From: Lentisphaeria bacterium
Lineage (GTDB): Bacteria; Verrucomicrobiota; Lentisphaeria; Victivallales; Victivallaceae
Direction: 5' to 3'
Assembly: GCA_017466125.1 (NCBI GenBank)
Contig: JAFTUS010000012.1
Coordinates: forward strand, 1 to 42,038
Length of the DNA stretch: 42,038 bases
Part shown: piece by piece, positions 16,527-24,379 of the stretch
Layout of the letters: each line of letters opens with the position of its first letter
Position numbering within the stretch: position 1 is the stretch's first letter
Made by a program: the position numbers and the translations under genes
The notes under the pieces: generated by a model
What the model was told of the DNA's origin: nothing
Seen by the model: only the letters and a program-made list of their open reading frames with translations
The model's database searches: none

Positions 16527-18034
16527 TGGATAAACTATTGCTCGGTATTGACTTCGGCACAGGAGGGTGCAAAGTTACAGCCATTACCCTTGACGGCAGA
16601 GTTGCCGGGGATTGTTCCGTGGAATACACCACTTATCACGATCACCCCGGCTGGTCCGAACAGGAACCTGCCGACTGGTACGCCGCCTGCTGTTCCGCAT
16701 TGAAAAAACTGGCGGCATCCGGAGTGGATCTCCGTGCCGTTGCCGCCGTCTCTTTCGATGGTTCCACCCACAACGCCGTTCTGCTGGACGGGGCGATGAA
16801 GCCCCTCCGCCGTACCATTATGTGGACAGACCAGCGCAGTACCGCCGAATGTGCCGCCCTGCGGGAAATGAAAGATACCATCTTCAACACCGCTTACCAG
16901 ATGCCGACTCCGACCTGGACCCTGCCGCAGATGATGTGGTTGCAAAAACATGAACCGGAAGTGATGAAAAAAGTCCGGCATATCCTTTTTGTCAAAGATT
17001 ATGTTCGTTATCTTTTTACCGGTGTTGCCGTTACCGACTGCATTGAGGCGCAGGGAACACTCTTCTACGATATGAAAAATCAGCAGTGGTCCACGGAACT
17101 TGCCGCTCTTGCCGGAATCGCTCCGGATGTTCTGCCCGAACTGGTTACGCCCACAACGCAGACCGGCTGCGTTACGGCACAGGCCGCCCGGGATACCGGG
17201 CTTCCGGAAGGAACTCCTGTGATTTGCGGCACATCCGACTCCGCCGTGGAAGATTACGGAGCCGGAGCCATTGAACCCGGCGATGCCATCATCAAACTGG
17301 CAACTGCGGGCAATGTCAATGTGATGACCGGCAAAGCGTTCCCCGACCCCGGCACGCTCACCTATTCGCATGTCATTCCCGGCATGTGGTACACCGTAGC
17401 GGCAACCAACGCGGCGGCTCTCTGTCAGCGGTGGTTCCGGGATGTTTTCTGCGGAGAAGAGATTGCACTTGCAGAGACCTCCGGTAAAAAAGTTTATGCG
17501 CTGATGGATGAACTGGCAGAAAAGTCCCCCATCGGGGCAAACGGTATCTTTTTCCACCCCTATCTGCAAGGAGAACGCTCCCCTTACTGGGATGCAAATC
17601 TGCGTTCCAGTTTCACCGGAGTCTCCATTGCTTCAGAGAAGGGGGATTTCATCCGTGCCTTGTTTGAAGGCGTGGCATTTTCACTTCTGGACTGCTACGG
17701 TCTCATCGACAAAATGGGACTGCCCATCAAGCGGATCTTCTTCATCGGTGGCGGCGCAAAAAGCCGTCTGTGGAGTGAAATCGTCTGTAATATCTTCAAT
17801 CTTCCGGTACAAGTTCCGACCGTGGGCGATGCCTCATTCGGTACGGCTCTGCTGGCGGGAACCGGTATCGGACTCTGGCAGAACAGTGCCGACGCCGTAC
17901 GGAACTGCCTCGCTATCGACCGTGAAATTTCGCCCGATCCGGAAAAAGCCGCCCGTTACCGGGAACTTTTTGCCGAATATAAAGCCATTCATGATGCCCT
18001 TGCCCCGATCTACGGTGCAAGAGCCGGAAAATAA
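16526..18034 (+). CDS. FGGY-family carbohydrate kinase (xylulokinase-like)
   Basis: A 502-residue kinase of the actin/hexokinase fold. GIDFGTGGCKVTAI is the N-terminal phosphate loop, GWSEQEP is the family 'G..EQ.P' segment, VAAVSFDGSTH and TIMWTDQRS the substrate region, CGTSDSAVEDYGAGA the second domain start, and FIGGGAKSRLWSEI the ATP-binding site. This order matches xylulokinases and related ketose kinases. It starts in the stop codon of the IolB-like gene, showing tight co-translation. It would phosphorylate a ketose made by one of the isomerases. Its presence beside a PfkB kinase means the operon has two sugar kinases of unrelated folds, which suggests two phosphorylation steps or two branches. 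Confidence 0.9.
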   Translation: MDKLLLGIDFGTGGCKVTAITLDGRVAGDCSVEYTTYHDHPGWSEQEPADWYAACCSALKKLAASGVDLRAVAAVSFDGSTHNAVLLDGAMKPLRRTIMWTDQRSTAECAALREMKDTIFNTAYQMPTPTWTLPQMMWLQKHEPEVMKKVRHILFVKDYVRYLFTGVAVTDCIEAQGTLFYDMKNQQWSTELAALAGIAPDVLPELVTPTTQTGCVTAQAARDTGLPEGTPVICGTSDSAVEDYGAGAIEPGDAIIKLATAGNVNVMTGKAFPDPGTLTYSHVIPGMWYTVAATNAAALCQRWFRDVFCGEEIALAETSGKKVYALMDELAEKSPIGANGIFFHPYLQGERSPYWDANLRSSFTGVSIASEKGDFIRALFEGVAFSLLDCYGLIDKMGLPIKRIFFIGGGAKSRLWSEIVCNIFNLPVQVPTVGDASFGTALLAGTGIGLWQNSADAVRNCLAIDREISPDPEKAARYRELFAEYKAIHDALAPIYGARAGK

Positions 18035-18071
18035 CAACTGCAACCAAAAACCATAGCAAAAAGGAGAAAAA

Positions 18072-19526
18072 ATGCTGGTAGCCAAAGACAGTTATATGTA
18101 CGAAATGATCCGTACCGAATTGGTCGATGCCATCGGTGCTGAGTTCGTCCACACCTGCGACGACGATAAACTCGGTCACTCCATCGACTACTACTGGATC
18201 CCCGAAATGTGGCATGACCGCGGTATGCCCACACCCAAACCCGACTTCATCGTCCACCCCGGTTCTGCCGAAGAAGTTGCAAAGATCATGAAGATCGCCA
18301 ATCAGTACCGTATCCCCGTCACCCCCTGGGGCGGCGGCTCCGGTTCTCAAGGCGGCGCACTGCCCGTCTATGAAGGTATCATCCTCGATACCAAACGGAT
18401 GAATAAACTCATCAAGATCGACAAAGAATCCCTCACCGTCACCTGTCAGACCGGTATCATCGCCCGTCATCTGGAGTGGCAGTGCAACAAAGCGGGAGTT
18501 TCCACCATGCATCTGCCCGCCTCCATCGCCTGTGCCACCATCGGCGGATTTCTGGCACACCGGGGTACCGGCGTACTCTCCACCAAATACGGCAAGATCG
18601 AAGATATGGTCATGTCGCTCGAAGTAGTCACGCCCACCGGTGAAATAATCCGGACTCTGCCCGTGCCGCGTCACGCTTCCGGGCCGGATCTGACCATGCT
18701 TTTCCTCGGCAGTGAAGGTACGCTCGGCGTTATCACCGAAGTCACCCTCAAAGTGCATCCCATGCCCGAAGCCCGTGAATTCCGTGCTTACGTCTTCAAA
18801 GACTTCCACACTGCCATGAGTGCCGGTGCGGAACTTATGCGCAGCCGTCTGCAGCCCTGCGCCATGCGTCTGTACGATGAAACTGAAACGCTGACCCACG
18901 TCAGCAAAGTTTTCGGCAAGCAGCTGGATAAAGGAGCCTATCTGGTGTTTGGTTTCGACGGTCCCAAAGAGATCGTCGAACTGCAAATGAAGTACGCCCG
19001 TGAAATCATGGAAAAGAAATACAACGGCGAAGATTACGGCAGTCAGGGCGGAATGGACTGGTGGAAGAACAAATATAAATTCTTCTACCCCGGTTTCATG
19101 TTCCATATCCCGCAGGCTTTCGGTACGCTCGATACGGTCGCAACCTTCAGCGATATCGAAAACGTCTACTGGGCAATGAAAAATGTCGTGCAGGAGAACT
19201 TCCCGCAGGCACGTTTCATCGGTCACTTCTCCCACTGGTACGAATGGGGTTGTATGCTTTACGCCCGTTTCATCTTTGAAGGCAAAGACGTTCCCGCCGA
19301 TCCCGGCGAAGCCGCCGCGCTCTACAACCGGGTCTGGGATATGGCGATCCGTGCCGCCATCGCCAACGGCGGCGTGATCAACGAACATCACGGTGTCGGT
19401 CTGAAACTCGGACGTTATGTCAAAGACCTTTACGGCAGTGCCATGCCCGTACTGGAAGGGATCAAGAAACAACTTGACCCGAACAACATTATGAACCCCG
19501 GAAAATTAGGTTTCAAAGGATTTTAA
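18072..19526 (+). CDS. FAD-binding dehydrogenase, GlcD / D-lactate dehydrogenase type
   Basis: A 484-residue flavoprotein of the VAO family. The FAD-binding PCMH domain (about 50-235) has TPWGGGSGSQGGALP and ATIGGFLAHRGTG. GSEGTLGVITEVTLKVHP leads to the C-terminal substrate domain, which ends with INEHHGVGLKL and LDPNNIMNPGKLG, the usual end of GlcD-like enzymes. Such proteins oxidise 2-hydroxy acids or related alcohols and pass electrons to an Fe-S partner and quinone. The adjacent gene, starting at the last base of this stop codon, encodes a cysteine-motif protein that is the likely partner. AAGGAG lies 5-6 bases before the ATG. The natural substrate, perhaps an aldonate, lactate or polyol made in the pathway, is not known. 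Confidence 0.88.
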   Translation: MLVAKDSYMYEMIRTELVDAIGAEFVHTCDDDKLGHSIDYYWIPEMWHDRGMPTPKPDFIVHPGSAEEVAKIMKIANQYRIPVTPWGGGSGSQGGALPVYEGIILDTKRMNKLIKIDKESLTVTCQTGIIARHLEWQCNKAGVSTMHLPASIACATIGGFLAHRGTGVLSTKYGKIEDMVMSLEVVTPTGEIIRTLPVPRHASGPDLTMLFLGSEGTLGVITEVTLKVHPMPEAREFRAYVFKDFHTAMSAGAELMRSRLQPCAMRLYDETETLTHVSKVFGKQLDKGAYLVFGFDGPKEIVELQMKYAREIMEKKYNGEDYGSQGGMDWWKNKYKFFYPGFMFHIPQAFGTLDTVATFSDIENVYWAMKNVVQENFPQARFIGHFSHWYEWGCMLYARFIFEGKDVPADPGEAAALYNRVWDMAIRAAIANGGVINEHHGVGLKLGRYVKDLYGSAMPVLEGIKKQLDPNNIMNPGKLGFKGF

Positions 19527-20587
19527 TGATGAATATCGATAAATATACAGATGCGATCAAGAATTGCCGTTTCTGCTTCATGTGCCGCCACATCTCCCCC
19601 GTGGCCAACGTCACTTTCGCCGAAGCAGACACTCCCCGTGTCCGTGCCGTGATGATCTACGGTGCGACTCTGCACCCCGAATGGTGGAGCAATCCTGATT
19701 ATGTCAACATGCTCTACCGTTCCGATCTGAGCCGCTGCTGTACCCGTCACTGTGTCAACCACTTTGACGAAAACAGCCTCAATATCGCCGCCCGTACCGA
19801 CATTGTGGAGATGGGGTACGCTCCGGAAAATATCAAAGCGATCCGCGAAGAACTGCTCGCCGGTCAGGATTGGAAAGTCTCCGGCAAGGCGGATGTACTC
19901 TACTTTGCCGACCCCTATTCCGCCGAAGCCGGTATCGACAAAGTTTTTGATGCCGTAATGAAAAAAGCCGGTATCTCCTACGCCTCCGTTTCCGGAAAAG
20001 GCTGCATCGGCCGCGCCCTCAAAGTGCTTGGATTTGCCGAAGATGCCAAAGCGGCAATGACTAAATTTGCCGCTGTCATCAATGCCTCCGGAGCAAAAAC
20101 GCTGGTCGTTTCCAACCCTGCTGCTTATCAGGCTTTGAAAGTCGATGCCGCGGAATGTGGTATCGCCGTCAATGCCGAAGTCATGCACACCAGCGAATAT
20201 TTCCTGTCGCTGAATTTGAAATTCAACAACAAGGCGGGAAAAGTCAGTTACATCGAAAGCGACTATCTGCGCAACTACAATGAATTGACCTTCCCCCACG
20301 ATCTGCTTGCCAGACTGGGTGCGGAAGAACAGCATTTCGGCGCGAGTCACGACTTCCTCGATGTTCCCGACCAGCAGGAATCTTTCACTTGCGGCGAAGG
20401 TGCTGTGGTTCTGCCCCGCATCGATGCCAGAGTGGTGGAAAAACTTGCCAAACGTGTGGAAGAACAGGCTGACGATCCCGCCAATGACCGGATCATCACG
20501 GCTTCTCCCTACACCAAACTCTGTCTGGAACGTTATACCTCTCTCAAAGTGGAAACGCTTGAAGAGACCGTTCTCAAGTCTCTGTAA
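19526..20587 (+). CDS. Iron-sulfur partner of the FAD dehydrogenase (degenerate GlcF/GlpC-like)
   Basis: A 353-residue protein with an N-terminal CRFCFMC (C14, C17, C20) and a second cluster CCTRHC (C71, C72, C76). Both sit where GlcF/GlpC-type subunits carry two CxxCxxCxxxCP ferredoxin motifs. Here the fourth cysteine of motif one is Ser (CRHISP) and motif two is incomplete, so at most one [4Fe-4S] cluster is likely. The remainder (about 110-353) is alpha/beta with scattered cysteines but without the CCG motifs of true GlcF. Its start overlaps the dehydrogenase stop (TAATG). It probably takes electrons from the flavin to a membrane or soluble acceptor. The assignment rests mostly on position and the cysteine motifs. 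Confidence 0.7.
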   Translation: MMNIDKYTDAIKNCRFCFMCRHISPVANVTFAEADTPRVRAVMIYGATLHPEWWSNPDYVNMLYRSDLSRCCTRHCVNHFDENSLNIAARTDIVEMGYAPENIKAIREELLAGQDWKVSGKADVLYFADPYSAEAGIDKVFDAVMKKAGISYASVSGKGCIGRALKVLGFAEDAKAAMTKFAAVINASGAKTLVVSNPAAYQALKVDAAECGIAVNAEVMHTSEYFLSLNLKFNNKAGKVSYIESDYLRNYNELTFPHDLLARLGAEEQHFGASHDFLDVPDQQESFTCGEGAVVLPRIDARVVEKLAKRVEEQADDPANDRIITASPYTKLCLERYTSLKVETLEETVLKSL

Positions 20588-20599
20588 AGGAGGAAGGTC

Positions 20600-21427
20600 A
20601 TGGCTCTTGTTACAATGAATGAGATCCTCCCTGCCGCACGCCGGGAACACCGGGCGGTGGGGGCCTTCAACATCGCCAACTACGAAACCGCCCGTGCGGT
20701 CCTTCAGGCAGCGGAAGCGGAGGCTCAACCGGTCATTATACAGCTTTACATGCGCCTTTTTGAGTCTACCAAAGCCTACGATCTTGCAGGTATGCTGATC
20801 CGTCTGGCAGAACGTGCCAACGTGCCGGTGGCTCTGCATCTGGATCACGGAGATACCCTCAAACAGGTTGAAAATGCTCTGAAATGGGGTTATACTTCCG
20901 TAATGTATGACGGTTCCCGTCTTCCTTTTGACGAAAACGTTGCCAACACCCGTATCGCCGTGGAAATGGCGCGCAAAGCGGGAGCCTCCAGCGAGGCGGA
21001 GATCGGTCACGTTGCCCAGGGCGATGAAACGGCGCTGACGCAAGTGGATGAGGCCGTCCGTTTCGCCGAAGCAACCAAAGTGGATTCGCTTGCCGTCTCC
21101 ATCGGAACCGCTCATGGCTACTACAAGGCTGAACCCAAGCTGGATATCGAACGCTGCCGCGCCATTGCCGATGCGCTGCCCAACGTGCCGCTGGTACTTC
21201 ACGGCGGTTCCGGCACACCGCTTGCCGATGTGCGCAAATCCATTGAGGCGGGTATCGCCAAAATCAACATCGCCACGGAGTTCATGGATACGTTCCTCAA
21301 AAGCAGCCGGAACGAACTGGAAAAGTTGAATGGCAAATTTCTGCCCATCGACAAATATTATGACCCCATCGTGGATGAATGTGCGGCGCACGCCGCCCGC
21401 CTGATCCGCTTCTTTGCGGGAAAATAA
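20600..21427 (+). CDS. Class II (zinc) aldolase, FbaA/GatY/IolJ family
   Basis: A 275-residue zinc aldolase. VALHLDHGD holds the catalytic Asp82 and zinc ligand His83, SEAEIGHV holds Glu134, IGTAHGYYK holds His172, and LVLHGGSGTP holds His201 followed by the phosphate-binding GGSG; NIATEFM completes the site. Such enzymes split ketose-1-phosphates, fructose-1,6-bisphosphate, tagatose-1,6-bisphosphate or 5-dehydro-2-deoxygluconate-6-phosphate (IolJ), each giving dihydroxyacetone phosphate. The strong AGGAGGAAGG ribosome site lies 12 bases after the previous stop. It is the last gene of the operon, followed directly by a terminator. The family does not separate these substrates by eye. Given IolB, an IolJ-like reaction is attractive but unproven. 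Confidence 0.9.
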   Translation: MALVTMNEILPAARREHRAVGAFNIANYETARAVLQAAEAEAQPVIIQLYMRLFESTKAYDLAGMLIRLAERANVPVALHLDHGDTLKQVENALKWGYTSVMYDGSRLPFDENVANTRIAVEMARKAGASSEAEIGHVAQGDETALTQVDEAVRFAEATKVDSLAVSIGTAHGYYKAEPKLDIERCRAIADALPNVPLVLHGGSGTPLADVRKSIEAGIAKINIATEFMDTFLKSSRNELEKLNGKFLPIDKYYDPIVDECAAHAARLIRFFAGK

Positions 21428-21436
21428 AACAGTCAG

Positions 21437-21465
21437 GAGCCGTCGTAAAAAACGGCTCTTTTTTT
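21437..21465 (+). terminator. Rho-independent terminator of the sugar operon
   Basis: A 7-bp stem GAGCCGT/ACGGCTC (21437-21443 and 21452-21458) followed by seven T residues, 9 bases after the aldolase stop codon. Confidence 0.9.
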
Positions 21466-21500
21466 ATCTCCATTACTTGTTGAAATTAATTCTATCCAAC

Positions 21501-21560
21501 ACTTTTTCAAACAAAATAATTTCATCAAAGACTTTTTCTGCTGTTGCGGTATATTATCTC
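21501..21560 (+). promoter_or_regulatory. Promoter and direct-repeat operator of the AraA-like isomerase gene
   Basis: ACTTTTTC occurs at 21501-21508 and again at 21531-21538, exactly 30 bases apart (about three helical turns). The second copy covers the place of a -35 box, which is otherwise poor. The -10 box TATATT (21550-21555) continues as TATATTATCTC, identical to the first operon's promoter. A regulator bound to the repeats may activate or repress here. Its identity (the DeoR protein or another) is not known. Confidence 0.45.
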
Positions 21561-21580
21561 AAAAACAAGGAGATAATAAT

Positions 21581-23035
21581 ATGATACCAAGAAGAAAAAA
21601 ACTTTCCGCAAACATTGCATTGTATTCCGTTGGCCTCGACACCTACTGGACACAGTTCCCCGGCGTACTGGATGAGATGAACCGCAAAACGGAAGTCCTG
21701 AAACAGAAACTTTCCGCTCATCAGGTAAACGTCTTTGATTTCGGCATGGTGGACAACTCCGCCAAAGCCTATGAAGTCCTGCCCGAAATCAAGGCTTGTG
21801 ACCCGGATATCCTCTTTGTGGATATGGTCACTTACGCAACCAGTGCGACCTTTGCGGCGATCGTCCGTGAAATGACCTGTCCGGTGATCCTGCTGGCTCT
21901 TCAGCCGCTTTCCGCCATGGATTACGCTCATGCGACGACCTTCACCCAGTTGTGCAACGATGATTTCTGTTCCGTTCCGGAATTTACCGGTGTCGCCGTC
22001 CGCATGGGCAAGCCCGTCGCCGACGTCATCATCGGAAAACTGGAAAATGACCCCGAAGCCGATGAAGCCATTGCCAAATGGTGCCGTATCGCCCACGCCC
22101 GTCATGACTTGCGTCATGCAAGACTCGGTTTGATGGGCCATGTGCTTGATACCATGTTGGATATGCAGACAGACCCGACTGCCGTAACAGCCTCATTCGG
22201 GGCGCATGTCGTCCCCTGTGAAGCCGAAGAGATCCTACGGGAGTATACCGTTTTGCAGGACAGTGATGCAGATGTTCAGGCAATGTCCAAACGTATTCTG
22301 GAATTTTTCGATACGCCCGACCCGGTTTCCGACCCCGTCACGACCAAACTGACCCAGGAGGATCTGTTCACCGCCTCCCGCGCCGCCGTTGCGCTGGAAC
22401 GTTTTATCACCAACAAGAAACTGGACGGCTTCGCCTACTACTATGAAGCATCGCCGGAAACGGTTCTGCGGACGCTTGTTACAAACTTTATCGTCGGCAA
22501 TTCCCTGCTGACCGCATCGGGGTTCCCCATGTGCGGAGAATTTGACATCAAAACCTGTATTGCCATGTTCCTGATGGACCGTCTGGAAATCGGCGGCAGT
22601 TTTGCTGAATTTCACCCCATCGACTTCAACCGGGATACGATCCTGGTCGGTCACGACGGTCCCCACCACCTCAATATTGCCAACGGCAAACCCGTTATCC
22701 GCAGTCTGAAGAAATATCACGGCAAACCGGGTAAAGGCGCGGGCGTGGAATTCAATATCAAAACCGGCCCGATCACGATGTTGAGCATCGGCGTCAAGGC
22801 GGACGGGAAATTCAAATTCATCATCGCCGAAGGTGAATCCATGGCAGGCCCCATTCCGCCGACCGGAAACACCAACACCCACGGAAAATTCCCGCCGGAC
22901 GTGCGCACTTTCCTCAAAAAATGGTGCATGGAAGGCCCCACACATCACTTTGCACTCGGCATCGGTCATCACGCCGATGAACTGGTCAAACTGGCCGATT
23001 CGTTCGGCATCAAAAGTGTTGTTGTCACAAAGTGA
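21581..23035 (+). CDS. L-arabinose isomerase-family protein
   Basis: A 484-residue member of the AraA family. Candidate metal and catalytic residues line up in order with those of E. coli AraA (E306, E333, H350, H450): E320 in MCGEFD, E343 in FAEFHP, H358 in LVGHDGPHH and H456 in THHFALGIGHH. The N-terminal Rossmann-like domain reads LSANIALYSVGLDTYWTQFPG. AAGGAG lies 8 bases before the ATG. Sequence around the active site differs clearly from true arabinose isomerases (which have GSHMLE), so another aldose or ketose is likely. It is transcribed alone, after the terminated sugar operon, with a promoter sharing a string with that operon. Likely an extra isomerase for the same diet of sugars. 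Confidence 0.82.
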   Translation: MIPRRKKLSANIALYSVGLDTYWTQFPGVLDEMNRKTEVLKQKLSAHQVNVFDFGMVDNSAKAYEVLPEIKACDPDILFVDMVTYATSATFAAIVREMTCPVILLALQPLSAMDYAHATTFTQLCNDDFCSVPEFTGVAVRMGKPVADVIIGKLENDPEADEAIAKWCRIAHARHDLRHARLGLMGHVLDTMLDMQTDPTAVTASFGAHVVPCEAEEILREYTVLQDSDADVQAMSKRILEFFDTPDPVSDPVTTKLTQEDLFTASRAAVALERFITNKKLDGFAYYYEASPETVLRTLVTNFIVGNSLLTASGFPMCGEFDIKTCIAMFLMDRLEIGGSFAEFHPIDFNRDTILVGHDGPHHLNIANGKPVIRSLKKYHGKPGKGAGVEFNIKTGPITMLSIGVKADGKFKFIIAEGESMAGPIPPTGNTNTHGKFPPDVRTFLKKWCMEGPTHHFALGIGHHADELVKLADSFGIKSVVVTK

Positions 23036-23129
23036 GCCTGAAAAAATTTTTCAGCAGCACCAACGCCGCCTCCGGCAATAGAAAATTCCGGGAAACAGAA
23101 AAAAAATCGTATTTTTCCTGAAAACGGAT

Positions 23130-23157
23130 TTGGAATTTGGAAAAATGGAGGTATAGT
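23130..23157 (+). promoter_or_regulatory. Promoter of the dehydrogenase-epimerase pair
   Basis: TTGGAA (23130-23135), 16-base spacer, TATAGT (23152-23157). The -10 continues as TATAGTATAC, the same ten bases as at the 29651 promoter. The remaining intergenic DNA (23036-23201) has a short A/T palindrome at 23038-23054 but no clear terminator. Confidence 0.5.
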
Positions 23158-23201
23158 ATACTTTGTAACATCACTTAACAAAGAATGGAAAGGGTATATT
23201 T

Positions 23202-24368
23202 ATGGACATTGTAAAATTCGGTATTGTCGGTGTCGGCAACATGGGTTCCTGCCATGTGGGCTTCATTGAGGCGATCCCCAACGCAAAACTGACCGCAGTC
23301 TGCGACGTTGATCCGGCGGCATTTGACCGCATCAAACCGGAGATCCGTGAAAAAATCAAATGCTTTGCCGATGTGGATACCTTCCTCGCCGAAGGCGACA
23401 TCGATGCCGTTATCGTGGCAGTGCCTCACTACTCCCACCCCGACATCGCCATCAAAGCGATGAATGCCGGAAAGCATATCATCGTGGAAAAACCCATCGC
23501 CGTTCATAAAGCCGAAGCCGAACGCCTGATCGCCGAAGCCGCCAAGCATCCCGAACTGGTGAAATCTCTGATGTTCAATCAGCGCACCATTCCCGCCCAC
23601 CAAAAGATCAAAGAAATGATCGAAAACGGCACGCTGGGCAAAATCACCCGCATCAACTGGATCATTACGGACTGGTTCCGTACCCAGCGTTACTATGACT
23701 CCGGTGACTGGCGCGCCAGCTGGCGCGGCGAAGGCGGCGGTGTGCTGCTCAACCAGTGTCCGCATCAACTCGATCTCTGGCAGTGGCTTTTCGGTATGCC
23801 CAAGACCATGCGTGCCTTTGTGAAATTCGGCAAGTATCACGATATCGAAGTGGAAGACGAAGTCAACGCTTATATGGAATATGAAAACGGCACAGTCGGC
23901 AACTTCATCGCCTCCACCGGCGAAATGCCCGGTACCAACCGTCTGGAAATCACTGCCGAAAACGGCCGTCTGATCTACGAAAAAGGGGATATCCAGTTCC
24001 GCCGCAACGAGATCCCGACTTCCGTATTCTGCAAGACCAGTGAAAAATCCTTTGCACTCTGCGACAGCTGGGAGTGCAAAATCAATATTTTTGATGCCGA
24101 CAACACCACGCCCCAGCATCAGAAAGTGATCGCCAACGTGACCAATGCCATTCTGAACGGCACTCCTCTGATCGCTCCGATGGAAGAGGGCATCCGCGGA
24201 CTGGAACTGGGCAACTCCATGCTGCTTTCCGGCTTGCTCGACAAAACCCTGACGCTGCCCATTGACTCTGCACTCTATGCGGCAGAACTGGAAAAACTCA
24301 TCGCCTCCAGCCGTTATCAGAAGAAAACGGTTGCCGCCGTCGTCGGTAATTTCAACAAATCCTTTTAA
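23202..24368 (+). CDS. Gfo/Idh/MocA-family NAD(P)-dependent oxidoreductase
   Basis: A 388-residue dehydrogenase. The Rossmann domain starts FGIVGVGNMGSCH (dinucleotide-binding GxGxxG), with AVCDVDPAAF after strand two and GKHIIVEKPIAVH, the family EKP motif with the catalytic lysine. The C-terminal GFO_IDH_MocA domain includes GEGGGVLLNQCPHQLDLWQW, which provides the usual catalytic His. Such enzymes oxidise or reduce cyclitols, aldoses or amino sugars at one carbon; myo-inositol dehydrogenase (IolG) is one member. It is followed by a TIM-barrel epimerase gene 11 bases downstream, a pairing common in inositol and keto-sugar pathways. The substrate is not determined. Confidence 0.92.
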   Translation: MDIVKFGIVGVGNMGSCHVGFIEAIPNAKLTAVCDVDPAAFDRIKPEIREKIKCFADVDTFLAEGDIDAVIVAVPHYSHPDIAIKAMNAGKHIIVEKPIAVHKAEAERLIAEAAKHPELVKSLMFNQRTIPAHQKIKEMIENGTLGKITRINWIITDWFRTQRYYDSGDWRASWRGEGGGVLLNQCPHQLDLWQWLFGMPKTMRAFVKFGKYHDIEVEDEVNAYMEYENGTVGNFIASTGEMPGTNRLEITAENGRLIYEKGDIQFRRNEIPTSVFCKTSEKSFALCDSWECKINIFDADNTTPQHQKVIANVTNAILNGTPLIAPMEEGIRGLELGNSMLLSGLLDKTLTLPIDSALYAAELEKLIASSRYQKKTVAAVVGNFNKSF

Positions 24369-24379
24369 GGAGTCAGAAA

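Noticed and set aside
19523..21391. A 622-codon open frame on the minus strand
   Set aside because: It is antisense to the Fe-S and aldolase genes, has low-complexity Phe/Gly/His/Arg-rich composition and no recognisable domain; it arises from the codon bias of the sense genes. The same holds for 17913-19472, 14371-15624, 16535-17569 and 31121-32605.
13409..21427. A bacterial microcompartment fucose/rhamnose pathway
   Set aside because: The aldolase and FucI-type isomerase suggested it, but no shell protein or encapsulation peptide was found.
13409..21427. A complete sulfoglycolysis cluster
   Set aside because: Only the kinase resemblance and DeoR link support it; no sulfoquinovosidase (GH31), YihS-type isomerase, YihU-type reductase or sulfonate exporter is present, so I keep it as one hypothesis among several.
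23038..23054. CTGAAAAA/TTTTTCAG as terminator of the AraA-like gene
   Set aside because: The stem is A/T-rich with almost no loop and no following T-run of its own; too weak to call.
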